This document shows, one piece after another, positions 43,837 through 52,679 of a stretch of DNA of 55,234 bases. Every line of letters begins with the position of its first letter. The first letter of the stretch is position 1. A program made the translations under genes and the position numbers. Source of the DNA: an uncultured Succiniclasticum sp. Its GTDB lineage: Bacteria > Bacillota > Negativicutes > Acidaminococcales > Acidaminococcaceae. The notes beneath the pieces were generated by a model, which worked only from the letters and a program-made list of their open reading frames with translations, did not search any database and was not told the origin of the DNA. The DNA lies in contig UQUU01000010.1 in the NCBI GenBank assembly GCA_900544275.1, positions 1-55,234 on the forward strand, written 5' to 3'.

Positions 43837-43865
43837 ATTATAGCACAATCAGTTTTTTACTACAA
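43837..43865 (-). promoter_or_regulatory. Promoter of exbB-exbD-tonB
   Basis: TTGTAG (43860-43865) and consensus TATAAT (43837-43842) on the minus strand, spacer 17, about 87 bases before the start codon. Confidence 0.65.
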
Positions 43866-43916
43866 TGGTTATAAGGTAAATAATTAGTAATATTTTCTAT
43901 TTATTTTTATTGTACA

Positions 43917-43948
43917 AAAAGGGAAACTGCTTTCGCAGTTTCCCTTTT
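43917..43948. terminator. Terminator of the SLH porin gene
   Basis: A perfect 14-bp stem, AAAAGGGAAACTGC (43917-43930) with its complement (43935-43948), and a TTTC loop. U-rich tails occur on both strands. It lies about 80 bases after the porin stop. Confidence 0.85.
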
Positions 43949-44025
43949 CCATTTTTCAAAATAGATCATCTTGACATTATATTTTTATGACGTAATGTCT
44001 GTCTCGCGACCCGTTTACCTGCGCC

Positions 44026-45249
44026 TTAGAACATGATGCTCAGTTCGCTCCACAGTACATGGTGTTTGTCTTTGTCCATGTCGCCTTTGCTCTTGGTATC
44101 ATAGTACGTTACGTTGGCGATCATGTTTTTGGCAACGGTCACATCACCACCTACAGACCAGCCTTTAAAGCCAAAGTCGCTGTCTGTCCAGCCATCAATG
44201 GTATGGGCCAGATATGTAGTCCGTCCCTGATCATAGTAATTGGCTCCTAAGCCCCAGGTGCCCGGTTCTGCCGGATCAGCCCCTTTAAAGGACAGACCTA
44301 CGACAAACCCGTCGTCATCTACTTTATTGCTACTAAATTCTTTATTATTAGATTTCAAATACATACCGTTCAGAGCCACATCATCTGCCAGATTGAAATT
44401 AGCCCCTACATACCAGATATTGTTTTTCTCTTTTTCGCCAACCCAACCGGCACCGTCTCTAAAAGACATATAGCCGGCTTTTACATCGGCAAAAGAATCG
44501 GTATGGGTTCCGATTTCTGCCTGCCAGAATTCATGGAAGTTAAAATCCTCCGGTTCTTCGCAAAGAGCCGTCGGTTTACCGTAAGCACCGGAAACATAAA
44601 CACGATCTCCATAAGAAGCCTTAATGCCATCAAAGGAATCATCATAAATGTACCCATCGGCAAAACCGTCATCCTGACGGCCGGCCACCACGTTCAAACC
44701 GCCCAGACGGCCTTCCAGCTGTGCTACGTTAATATTAACATCTTTATCTTCACCTTCGTAGCTCTTGTTAAAATACTGTTGGTTTTCCAGACGGGCTACA
44801 TAATTCCAGTTGTCATTCACAGCACCGGTAAAATACAGACGGGTACGCAGTCCTGCTTCATGGTTATCACTGAAATCATCGTGATTAGAGCTGGCATAAT
44901 GCGCACGGATCTCACCGGTGATCTTTACGTTGTCGGATTTCTTTTCCAGGGCTGCTACGCGAACACCCAGGGCATCCAGTTCGTCAGCGAATTCCGCCGC
45001 CAGACGGTCGACATTCGCGCCTTTGGCCATTGCTTTCGCCACAATCTGCGCCATTTCGTAACGGGTCATCAGACGATCACCGCGGAAGGTGTCGTCGCCA
45101 TAACCTTCAATCACGCCGGCAGCAGCCAGTTTGGCAATGCTGTCATAGGCCCAATGACCGGCCGGTACGTCGGTAAACGGATTGGCAGCATACGCCGAAG
45201 CGGTTACACCCAGGGCCATAGCCATGGCTAATACTAAAGATTTTTTCAT
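44026..45249 (-). CDS. SLH-domain outer-membrane porin
   Basis: Abundant outer-membrane porin of the Negativicutes type. The 407-residue protein has a signal peptide (ends SAYAANPF), one SLH domain at about 22-75 (NPFTDVPAGHWAYDSIAKLA; GYGDDTFRGDRLMTRYEMAQ) that anchors to peptidoglycan polyamines, a short coiled-coil (about 85-105, LDALGVRVAALEKK), then an antiparallel beta-barrel of alternating polar and aromatic residues ending WSELSIMF with the terminal Phe. It replaces Braun lipoprotein-type tethering in these bacteria. AAAGGAGG is placed before ATG. It has a strong extended -10 promoter and a long leader, fitting high expression. This gene is the best taxonomic marker in the window. Confidence 0.94.
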   Translation of the reverse strand: MKKSLVLAMAMALGVTASAYAANPFTDVPAGHWAYDSIAKLAAAGVIEGYGDDTFRGDRLMTRYEMAQIVAKAMAKGANVDRLAAEFADELDALGVRVAALEKKSDNVKITGEIRAHYASSNHDDFSDNHEAGLRTRLYFTGAVNDNWNYVARLENQQYFNKSYEGEDKDVNINVAQLEGRLGGLNVVAGRQDDGFADGYIYDDSFDGIKASYGDRVYVSGAYGKPTALCEEPEDFNFHEFWQAEIGTHTDSFADVKAGYMSFRDGAGWVGEKEKNNIWYVGANFNLADDVALNGMYLKSNNKEFSSNKVDDDGFVVGLSFKGADPAEPGTWGLGANYYDQGRTTYLAHTIDGWTDSDFGFKGWSVGGDVTVAKNMIANVTYYDTKSKGDMDKDKHHVLWSELSIMF

Positions 45250-45556
45250 TACAATTTCCTCCTTTAGGAACTATGATATTTTGCCGCTTAAAGTAAGGAA
45301 AGAAGGTTGAGAATTTTTCTACAGTACGCGAGTTGCCAAGTTTCCTCCGTACCCGCGAAATCATTCAACCGCGCTTTCTTATCTAAGCAGTATATGATGA
45401 AAAGGCCACATTTGACCTAATTCTACTTTATTGTATCACTATCAGAATCAAATATCAATAGCGGATTATTTTATTTAATTAATTTTATTATTTAGCCACT
45501 TTTAGCGACCGTTTTATTCTTATCCGCCTCATCTTTTTTGCCGCTTTATCTTCTTT
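45250..45556 (-). other. Porin leader and gap after the LarA-like genes
   Basis: The 307-base gap contains the porin promoter (45430-45458) and its leader of about 175 bases. The leader includes GC-rich partly complementary segments near 45314-45360 that may fold but form no perfect hairpin. From 45459 to 45556 no gene or clear terminator for the LarA-like gene is visible. Confidence 0.5.
45430..45458 (-). promoter_or_regulatory. Extended -10 promoter of the porin gene
   Basis: TTGATA (45453-45458) and TACAAT (45430-45435) on the minus strand with a 17-base spacer, and TGA directly before the -10 (extended -10). It implies a 5' leader of about 175 bases. Confidence 0.65.
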
Positions 45557-46855
45557 TTACTTTTCATACAAAGGCAGCGTATCTCCCCCATAAGGCATAA
45601 TATTGATCGTGTAATCTGCCCTCTTTTGTTCCACCAGTTTCTGCCGTGCCAGTTGCCAGGCCTCTTCCAACGTAGCCGCAGGGATCGCGCCGGTTTTCTT
45701 TGCATTCGCGAAGTTTTCCGGTTCGGTGACCAGAATAATAGTAAAGGAACGAGCCAGACAGCACATATAAAATGCCACATAAAACGGTACCGTAAAGTTC
45801 GCCCGCACCGCCTTTTCCATCTCGGTCAGATCCGAATAACGAAAACTCTCAAAAAAGGCAGGAGGTTCGGTCATATCCTGGCAGCGCAGTACCGCAATCA
45901 GAATACCCCCTTCTTTCAACGCAGCCGCGGCCGGCGCATAGCACTTCATCCCCTGATATAAACTGATATCCCGGGGATAACCGCCGCCGGAAACAATAAC
46001 CACGTCGCTCTTTGTTCGTGTGGGCACACCCTGGAGGCACATCACTTCTTTGGTGCCCCGGAGCCAGGCCTCATACCAGTGTCCGGCCATCACCTTATAA
46101 AAATTACCCTGGAAATCCACGATGACATTAACCAGAAAACAGGGGTTGAGAAGCGCTGTCACCTCGCACATATCCTCACTGACACGGTTTCCCTCGTGCC
46201 GCATAATGGAGGTATCCGGATTGACACCGCCGCCAATCTCATCCGTCAGCGCCAGATTATGGTTGTGATTGATCGACTCGGCTCCGGCGATACCCGGCAA
46301 TACGCTTTTACGTCCCCCGCCAAAACCGGCATAAATATGCGGTGACAAGCCCCCCGTCAAAATGACTTTATCGGCTTCTGCCGCCCGTTTATTGATCCAG
46401 GCCGGTGTCCCCCGCCCGGTCGTTCCCAAGTAACAGCAGGCTTCCGTAGCGGGATCATGGTCATAGACTTTGACACGATGATACAGTTCGCTGCCCAGGA
46501 TCTCCTCTTTTTCCTGCTCCGTATTGAGGCGGTGTTTTCCTGTAGCAATAATAACACTGATGTCCTGATCGGGTACCCCCAGTCGGTTCAACTCGTTTAC
46601 CAGGATAGGGACAAATAAATCAAAACGGGCCCAGGTACGGGTAATATCGCTGACCACGATCACCACGGTATCCCCGGCGGTAATCATTTTATCCAGGGTC
46701 GGCGTACCGATGGGAGAAGCCAACGCTTCCGCCATCAACGCCTCAATCGACTGCGTCTTTCCCGTGGCCGGCGGCAAAAGGACCTGCGCCACATGTTCTT
46801 CCGGCAACTCCACCGTCTGTTCACTTTTTCCATAAGGTATTTTATATAACGCCAT
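45557..46855 (-). CDS. LarA-like nickel-pincer-dependent racemase family protein, copy 1
   Basis: Member of the lactate racemase (LarA) superfamily, which uses a nickel-pincer nucleotide to racemise or epimerise 2-hydroxy acids. The 432-residue protein keeps the family points: SDITRTWARFD, IIATGKHRLN (His), SPHIYAGFGGGRKSVLPG (His and the Lys that binds the cofactor) and INHNHNLAL (His). Length matches LarA (about 425). It starts 2 bases after the stop of copy 2 and has the same length, indicating tandem duplication. Cofactor-making genes larB, larC and larE are not in this window. The substrate could differ from lactate. Confidence 0.87.
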   Translation of the reverse strand: MALYKIPYGKSEQTVELPEEHVAQVLLPPATGKTQSIEALMAEALASPIGTPTLDKMITAGDTVVIVVSDITRTWARFDLFVPILVNELNRLGVPDQDISVIIATGKHRLNTEQEKEEILGSELYHRVKVYDHDPATEACCYLGTTGRGTPAWINKRAAEADKVILTGGLSPHIYAGFGGGRKSVLPGIAGAESINHNHNLALTDEIGGGVNPDTSIMRHEGNRVSEDMCEVTALLNPCFLVNVIVDFQGNFYKVMAGHWYEAWLRGTKEVMCLQGVPTRTKSDVVIVSGGGYPRDISLYQGMKCYAPAAAALKEGGILIAVLRCQDMTEPPAFFESFRYSDLTEMEKAVRANFTVPFYVAFYMCCLARSFTIILVTEPENFANAKKTGAIPAATLEEAWQLARQKLVEQKRADYTINIMPYGGDTLPLYEK

Positions 46856-46857
46856 TC

Positions 46858-48156
46858 TTATCTCTCCCAGACCGGCAAAGTCACCGGCGCATGCTTCATC
46901 AATGTGATCGTATAATCGGTTTTACCCGCCGCGGCCAGCCTCTGCTGCGCCAGCTGCCAGGCTTCTTCTGCCGTTTCTACCGGTATCTGCCCGGTTTGCC
47001 GTACAAACTCGAAATTTTCCTTCCGGGTCACCAGATACACAGTATGAGACTCTATGATGCAACGGCTCTTATAGGCCACAAAAGCGGCCATGGAAAAATT
47101 GTCCCGTACAGACTGCTCGATTTTTTGCAAGTCACTTTTTAACAGCCAATCGGTAAAAATCGCCGGTTCTTTAATGTCCGGGCATTCCAGCAAAATAATC
47201 ACGATACCGCCTGGTTTAACGGCCAGGTCCACGTTCATATGGGTCTTGGTCCCCTGATACAGATTAATGTCCTTCGGGTAACCGCCCCCGCTGGCGATGA
47301 CCACATCTGCCTGTTCCTTAATGGGTACGCCGCTGATGTCCAGCAAATCCTTGCAACCTTTGGCAAAAGCCGTTTTCCAGTTGCCCGCAACCACCTCATA
47401 TAATCCGCCTTCACTGGTCAGTACCACATTGAACAGAAAATCGGGAGCAAGAAACTCCGCACATTCCATCAGATCTTCATGGAAAGGATTACCTGTCAGC
47501 TTTGCCGTACAGACATTGGGATCACAGCCGGCGCCCGGCTTTTCCGACAAGGCCAGGACATGGTTGCGGTTGATCGTTTCCAGGCCGGCGATACCCGGGA
47601 CCACGGCCTTGCGTCCGCCCCCAAAACCGGCCATGGGATGCAGTGTGACGGCGCCGGTGGCAATAACTTTATCCGCCTGCGCCGCGACTTTATTAATGTA
47701 AACCTCATTGCCCCGGGACGTTGTCCCCATATATTGCAGGTTTGCCTTATCTCTGCAGTCATGCTGATGGATCCGCAGCCGTTTCACCATCGCTTCACCC
47801 AAAACCAGAATATCTTCCGCCGGCGTCTGCCCGCGGTGGGTCCCCGTGGCGATGATCACATCAATATCCTGATCCGGGATTCCATGTTGATTCAATTCTT
47901 CCACAATTACCGGCAAAAACTGATCCGTATAACAAAGACGCGTTTCATCACTGACGATGATCGCTACCTTATCCCCGGGTTTTACCATCTTGCCTAACGG
48001 TTCGCTGTCAATAGGCGCTCGCAGAGCTTTTAATGCCGCTGCGGCAATATCCTTTTCTACATCCGCATCTTTCCCCTGTAAATCGTAGAGGACATGTTCT
48101 TCCGGCAGTAAAACCTTTTGCGTACTCTTTCCATAAGCCAATTCATGCCATTTCAT
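46858..48156 (-). CDS. LarA-like nickel-pincer-dependent racemase family protein, copy 2
   Basis: Paralogue of the downstream gene, also 432 residues. It has SDETRLCYTDQF, IIATGTHRGQT, LHPMAGFGGGRKAVVPG and INRNHVLAL, so the catalytic histidines and the cofactor lysine are kept. It differs in the residue after ATG (Thr for Lys) and in the loop before the AGFGGG motif, which could alter substrate choice. AAAGGA precedes the ATG. It is 21 bases downstream of the TrkH gene at 48178 and in the same direction, so it is probably read from the TrkA-TrkH operon. Confidence 0.87.
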   Translation of the reverse strand: MKWHELAYGKSTQKVLLPEEHVLYDLQGKDADVEKDIAAAALKALRAPIDSEPLGKMVKPGDKVAIIVSDETRLCYTDQFLPVIVEELNQHGIPDQDIDVIIATGTHRGQTPAEDILVLGEAMVKRLRIHQHDCRDKANLQYMGTTSRGNEVYINKVAAQADKVIATGAVTLHPMAGFGGGRKAVVPGIAGLETINRNHVLALSEKPGAGCDPNVCTAKLTGNPFHEDLMECAEFLAPDFLFNVVLTSEGGLYEVVAGNWKTAFAKGCKDLLDISGVPIKEQADVVIASGGGYPKDINLYQGTKTHMNVDLAVKPGGIVIILLECPDIKEPAIFTDWLLKSDLQKIEQSVRDNFSMAAFVAYKSRCIIESHTVYLVTRKENFEFVRQTGQIPVETAEEAWQLAQQRLAAAGKTDYTITLMKHAPVTLPVWER

Positions 48157-48177
48157 GTATAAAATAATCCTTTCTTT

Positions 48178-49641
48178 TTACCAGCGGCTGGTCCCCCGCC
48201 AAAATCCCCTGTGAAACAAGACCAGGACCGCATACATCTCCAATCGTCCTAATAACATAACAAATGCCAGAAGAAGCTTGGCAACAGCCGGAAGCGTTGA
48301 ATAATTCCCCACGGCGCCAACGATCGGTCCAAAGCCCGGGCCGGTGCTGCTGATACAGGCCGCCACCCCGGTCACCGCCGTGCCGATACCGGTGCCGGTC
48401 GCCACTACAGCAGCCGAAAACACAATAAATGTACCAATATAAAGATAGAAAAAATTCACTACCAGACTAAATACACTGCCATCAATCTTTCTGCCATTGT
48501 AGTACACGCCCCTCACTTCATGGGGATGGAGTACACGCAGTATACCGATCTTCACGCCCCGATACAAAACGACAAAACGGGACATTTTAATGCCGCCGGC
48601 CGTAGAGCCGGCGCAAGCCCCCGTAAAATACAGCATCAGCAGACAAGTCTTAGCCAAAGCCGGCCAGCGATCATAATCTTCCGAAACAAAACCTGTCGTA
48701 GAAACAAACGATGCCACCTGGAAAAAAGCAGTCCGCAAACTGCTGCCGACCCCCATGTGCGTTTCCCACACCAGATCCAGCGTCACAACGCCCACTAAAA
48801 GAAACAAAAGTGTGATATACCAGCGAAATTCATCATCCCGCCAGAGAATACCCGGTCCTCTGTGCAGAATTTTGTAGTAAAGAGCAAAGTTCCCCCCCGC
48901 GATCACCATGGCAATGCCCAAAATGATCTCTACCGGCGCGCTGCGAAAATGGGCCACACTGTCATTATAAGAAGAAAATCCCCCGGTAGCGATAGCCGAC
49001 ATGGCGTGGGTCACCGCATCAAAAAGGGTAAGGCCGTTGCACAACAACAATACGGCGGTAGCTGCCGTAATCAAACCATAAATATAAAACAGGGCCCTGG
49101 CCGTTTTCTGCAGTCGGGGCAAAATCCTCTCATCTTCAAAACCGGTACCTTCCACGTTGATAAGATGCGCGGCCCCGCCGGAAATTCCCGGCAGCAGCGC
49201 AATAAAAATGACTATGATCCCTAAGCCTCCCAGCCAGTGCATCCAACTGCGCCAGAATAAAAGGCTGATCGGCAGTCCTTCGATCTCCGCCAATGCGGTA
49301 GCTCCCGTAGTCGTCAAGCCGGACATAGCTTCAAAAAAAGCACCCGCGGGATCCAACGTCCCCGTCAAAACAAAAGGCAGCGCAGAAAAAAGAGCGGCGA
49401 TCACCCAGGACAGCACCACCGTAAGAATACCCTCTCGGTTCGTCAAATCCTTCCCATAAAAATAAGGTGTTCCCGTCCGGGTAAAAACCCAGCCAATGAG
49501 AAAACACAGCCCCATACAAACAGAAAAAGCGGCCTGCATTCCATCCGCATAGGCAAAACTTAAAAGCAAGGGAACGGAAAACACAAAACCCAGGAACGAT
49601 ATGATTTTACCTAATATATATAATACTACTTTACCGCTCAA
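48178..49641 (-). CDS. TrkH-family potassium uptake membrane protein, copy 1
   Basis: Membrane pore of a Trk-type K+ (or Na+) uptake system. The 487-residue protein shows four pore repeats with selectivity-filter glycines: MSGLTTTGATAL, MSAIATGGFSSY, FVSTTGFVSEDY and ISSTGPGFGPIV. These are canonical for TrkH. It starts with TTG, with GGAGG 5 bases upstream. It is third of three TrkH genes downstream of trkA. Gating is expected to come from the TrkA protein encoded at 52680. Confidence 0.92.
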   Translation of the reverse strand: MSGKVVLYILGKIISFLGFVFSVPLLLSFAYADGMQAAFSVCMGLCFLIGWVFTRTGTPYFYGKDLTNREGILTVVLSWVIAALFSALPFVLTGTLDPAGAFFEAMSGLTTTGATALAEIEGLPISLLFWRSWMHWLGGLGIIVIFIALLPGISGGAAHLINVEGTGFEDERILPRLQKTARALFYIYGLITAATAVLLLCNGLTLFDAVTHAMSAIATGGFSSYNDSVAHFRSAPVEIILGIAMVIAGGNFALYYKILHRGPGILWRDDEFRWYITLLFLLVGVVTLDLVWETHMGVGSSLRTAFFQVASFVSTTGFVSEDYDRWPALAKTCLLMLYFTGACAGSTAGGIKMSRFVVLYRGVKIGILRVLHPHEVRGVYYNGRKIDGSVFSLVVNFFYLYIGTFIVFSAAVVATGTGIGTAVTGVAACISSTGPGFGPIVGAVGNYSTLPAVAKLLLAFVMLLGRLEMYAVLVLFHRGFWRGTSRW

Positions 49642-49669
49642 CTAAACCTCCGCCTCAACAGCCGCCAGG

Positions 49670-51130
49670 TCACCACCGGCTGTTGATATGCCAAAATTCC
49701 TTTCGGAAAAGCGCTAATACAGTATATAACTCCAAACGCCCCAACAGCATGGCAAAGGAAAGGATGACTTTCCCCATCGCCGAAATATGCGAAAAATTGC
49801 CTTCTACACCAATCCCCCCAAAGGCGGAACCGCAACTGCTGATACAGGCCAGCACCCCAAAGACGGCTTCGGTAAGAGAGATCCCCGTGGCGGCAAATAA
49901 CGTAGAAAGAACCACCACGCTGATAATATATAAAAAGAAAAAACGACTGATGGAAGCGAGCACCGGATTGGGCAGCGTTTTCCCACCGAACTTCACAGTG
50001 AATAACATTTTGGGATGCAATACCCGCTTTAGTTCCACCCAAGTCATCCGCAACAAAACAACAAAACGGGAAATTTTAATTCCACCCGAAGTGGAACCGG
50101 CGCAGCCCCCGGTAAAGTACAGGATGACCAGGGCCAATTTTGCGATGGTCGGCCACTGCTCATAATCGGTAGAAACAATGCCCGTTGTAGAAGCAAAGGA
50201 CGCCACCATAAAAAATCCATGACGCACGGATTGAAAGAAACTTTCCGGCGTCTGAATAAAAATCACGGTGCTGACAAAACAAGCAGTAGACAGGACCAAC
50301 AGTAAAAAAGAACGAAACTCTTCATCCTGCCACAAAGACCGCCAGCCCTTATAATACATGCGATAGTATAATGTATAATTTGCTGCCGCTAAAATCATAA
50401 AAACAAACATCACCAGTTCAATCAGGGGACTGTCAAAATAAGATAACGAACTGTCATGGGTGGAAAATCCCGCCGTAGCAATCGTAGCCATAGCGTGATT
50501 GATCGCATCAAACGCATCCATGCCGCAAAGATACAGCAAAATAGATTCTGTCGCAGTCAGACTGACATAAATGAAAAACAGGATCTGAGCCGTGCTTTTC
50601 AAACGGGGCAACAATTTGTCTTCACTGAAGCCCGTAGTTTCCGCATAAAACAGATGAACGGCACCGTCCGCCATACGCGGTAAAAGGGAGATAAAAATAA
50701 CGATAATTCCCAGGCCTCCCAGCCAGTGTGTCAGACCACGCCAGAAGAGAATGCTCCGCGGCAATACCTGCAAACTGTCAATCGCCGTAGCGCCGGTCGT
50801 CGTCATCGCCGACATCCCTTCAAAAAAAGAAGAGGAAAGATCCAGCATCCCGGACATCCAATACGGCATCCCCGCAAGAGAAGCACAGAGTACCCAGGAA
50901 AAAGCCGCCGTCGCCATCCCTTCCCGGTTGGAAATCGTTTGTGTAAATTTATCAAACCGACCATAATGACGCAAAAGATATGCGACGAAATTACAGCCGC
51001 ATACGCAAGTCAAAAATATATCGGTGCATCGGTCTTCACAGTACATGGAAATTACCCAGGGGATAACATACAGCACTCCCAGGAAAAAAACCAGACGGCT
51101 CATTAAATAAGCCACGATCCGAATATCCAA
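49670..51130 (-). CDS. TrkH-family potassium uptake membrane protein, copy 2
   Basis: Second TrkH paralogue, 486 residues from the chosen TTG start at 51130. AGAGGTG lies 5 bases upstream of it, and this start removes the overlap with the gene before it. A longer in-frame reading to 51166 exists. Filter segments are MSAMTTTGATAI, MATIATAGFSTH (Ala where copy 1 has Gly), FASTTGIVSTDY and ISSCGSAFGGIG. The second and fourth filters deviate from copy 1, so ion preference or conductance may differ. All three copies have almost equal length (485-487). Confidence 0.9.
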   Translation of the reverse strand: MDIRIVAYLMSRLVFFLGVLYVIPWVISMYCEDRCTDIFLTCVCGCNFVAYLLRHYGRFDKFTQTISNREGMATAAFSWVLCASLAGMPYWMSGMLDLSSSFFEGMSAMTTTGATAIDSLQVLPRSILFWRGLTHWLGGLGIIVIFISLLPRMADGAVHLFYAETTGFSEDKLLPRLKSTAQILFFIYVSLTATESILLYLCGMDAFDAINHAMATIATAGFSTHDSSLSYFDSPLIELVMFVFMILAAANYTLYYRMYYKGWRSLWQDEEFRSFLLLVLSTACFVSTVIFIQTPESFFQSVRHGFFMVASFASTTGIVSTDYEQWPTIAKLALVILYFTGGCAGSTSGGIKISRFVVLLRMTWVELKRVLHPKMLFTVKFGGKTLPNPVLASISRFFFLYIISVVVLSTLFAATGISLTEAVFGVLACISSCGSAFGGIGVEGNFSHISAMGKVILSFAMLLGRLELYTVLALFRKEFWHINSRW

Positions 51131-51141
51131 AACTACACCTC

Positions 51142-52599
51142 TTACCAGCTTCGTTTTTTCGACCAAAAATCAGGATGCAAAAACATGACCAACGCAAATA
51201 ACTCTATGCGTCCCATGATCATGGTAATATATAAAATCAAGTAACCGAACCAGTTCAGCGCCGCAAAACTCGTCCCTTCGCCCATAATCCCGTACGCCGA
51301 CCCCACATTACTTAAGAAAACAACAACCGTGGCCATGGATTCCAGCATATCTTCCCCTGTCAGAGAATAAAGCATGGATAATACGATAAACACGATAAAA
51401 TACAAAAAGAAATAACGTCCCACACCAATGATCGCCTGCGACGGAACCGGGCGCCCACTCATCATGATTACACTGACCATTCGTGGATGCAGCGTCCTGA
51501 GTATCTCCTGCCCACAGACTTTCAGCAAAACTACCAGACGGGAAACCTTCACACCTCCGGCTGTAGAAGCGGAACATCCCCCGATGATTGCCCCATAGAA
51601 CAAAAGAATACGGCTAAAAGCCGGCCATTCGCTGAAGTCTTGTGTCGCCAATCCGGCAGTACTCATGATTGCGGTCACCTGAAATAAGCTGTGCCGCAGG
51701 GATTGACCAAAACTGTAGATACTGTTATTCCAAAGATCCCAGGCAACCAACAAAGTCATGGCAAATAATAAACCCAAATACCAGTTTCGTTCTGTATCCC
51801 GTTTAAACACATCGAAGCGTTTTTGTAAAAAGCGATAATATAAAATGAAGTTACAGCTTCCTATCACCATAAACAGAACCAGTGCCACTTCCAAAACAGA
51901 ATTATTACATTCCATCAAATACGTGCGATGATGCAGATAACCGCTGGTAGAAATGGTCGTCGCAGCCAGTTTCAGCGCCATATCCAGAGGCTGCCCCAAT
52001 AACAGAAGAATAAATGTCTCCAAAGCCGTCATGCCCACATACAGCAGCACCATGACCCGCACAGCTTCCCGCACATGCGGCATCGTTTTTTCGGCCGAAT
52101 TTCCCTGCACTTCTGCTGAGAATAAATTGGCAGCGCTGGAGCCCAATTGCGGCATGATAACCGCAAAGATAATAATGGCTCCGATACCACCCAGCCATTG
52201 ATTAATCTGGTGCCAAAGCAAAAGGCTCTCAGGATAAGGTTCTCCCTCCAACACAGAGCTTACCCCTGTAGTAGTCAATGCGGAAGCGCTCTCAAATAAG
52301 GCTTTGAAGAGCGGAAAGTCACCGGACGCATAATAAGGAAGTGCCCCTAAAAGACTCGTATAAAGCCAGGCTGCTCCCAAAAAAATAGCGCCTCCGCGAA
52401 TGGAAAGCCTCAATCTGCGTTGTGAAACTGTTTTTTGCAAGGCATAAGCGCCAAAGGACAACCCGATCAAAGCCGTTCCCAAAAAAGGAAACAACATTTC
52501 CCGATTATACAGCAGCGCATACCCCAGCGATGGTATCATAGCCGCTGTCATCACCAGAGACACATAGCCCAGCATTCGCAAAACCAACATTTGTTCCAT
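51142..52599 (-). CDS. TrkH-family potassium uptake membrane protein, copy 3
   Basis: Third and most divergent TrkH paralogue, 485 residues. Its filter segments are ASALTTTGVSSV, ATTISTSGYLHH, IMSTAGLATQDF and FLSNVGSAYGIM; filter 2 (STSG) and filter 4 (NVGSA) depart most from the canonical pattern. It is the first TrkH after trkA (80 bases away). The glycine core is kept in each repeat, so it is probably a working channel, perhaps with altered selectivity (Na+ or relaxed K+). Confidence 0.88.
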   Translation of the reverse strand: MEQMLVLRMLGYVSLVMTAAMIPSLGYALLYNREMLFPFLGTALIGLSFGAYALQKTVSQRRLRLSIRGGAIFLGAAWLYTSLLGALPYYASGDFPLFKALFESASALTTTGVSSVLEGEPYPESLLLWHQINQWLGGIGAIIIFAVIMPQLGSSAANLFSAEVQGNSAEKTMPHVREAVRVMVLLYVGMTALETFILLLLGQPLDMALKLAATTISTSGYLHHRTYLMECNNSVLEVALVLFMVIGSCNFILYYRFLQKRFDVFKRDTERNWYLGLLFAMTLLVAWDLWNNSIYSFGQSLRHSLFQVTAIMSTAGLATQDFSEWPAFSRILLFYGAIIGGCSASTAGGVKVSRLVVLLKVCGQEILRTLHPRMVSVIMMSGRPVPSQAIIGVGRYFFLYFIVFIVLSMLYSLTGEDMLESMATVVVFLSNVGSAYGIMGEGTSFAALNWFGYLILYITMIMGRIELFALVMFLHPDFWSKKRSW

Positions 52600-52679
52600 A
52601 AATGAAATTTCTTTCTCTCAACTATACTTACAGTTCAGCAAAACGGTTATTGCAACACAACGTCTGCCATTACAGAGCC

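Noticed and set aside
44503..45231. Plus-strand open frame of about 242 codons opposite the SLH porin
   Set aside because: Antisense to a clear porin with a signal peptide and SLH domain; no independent start signals.
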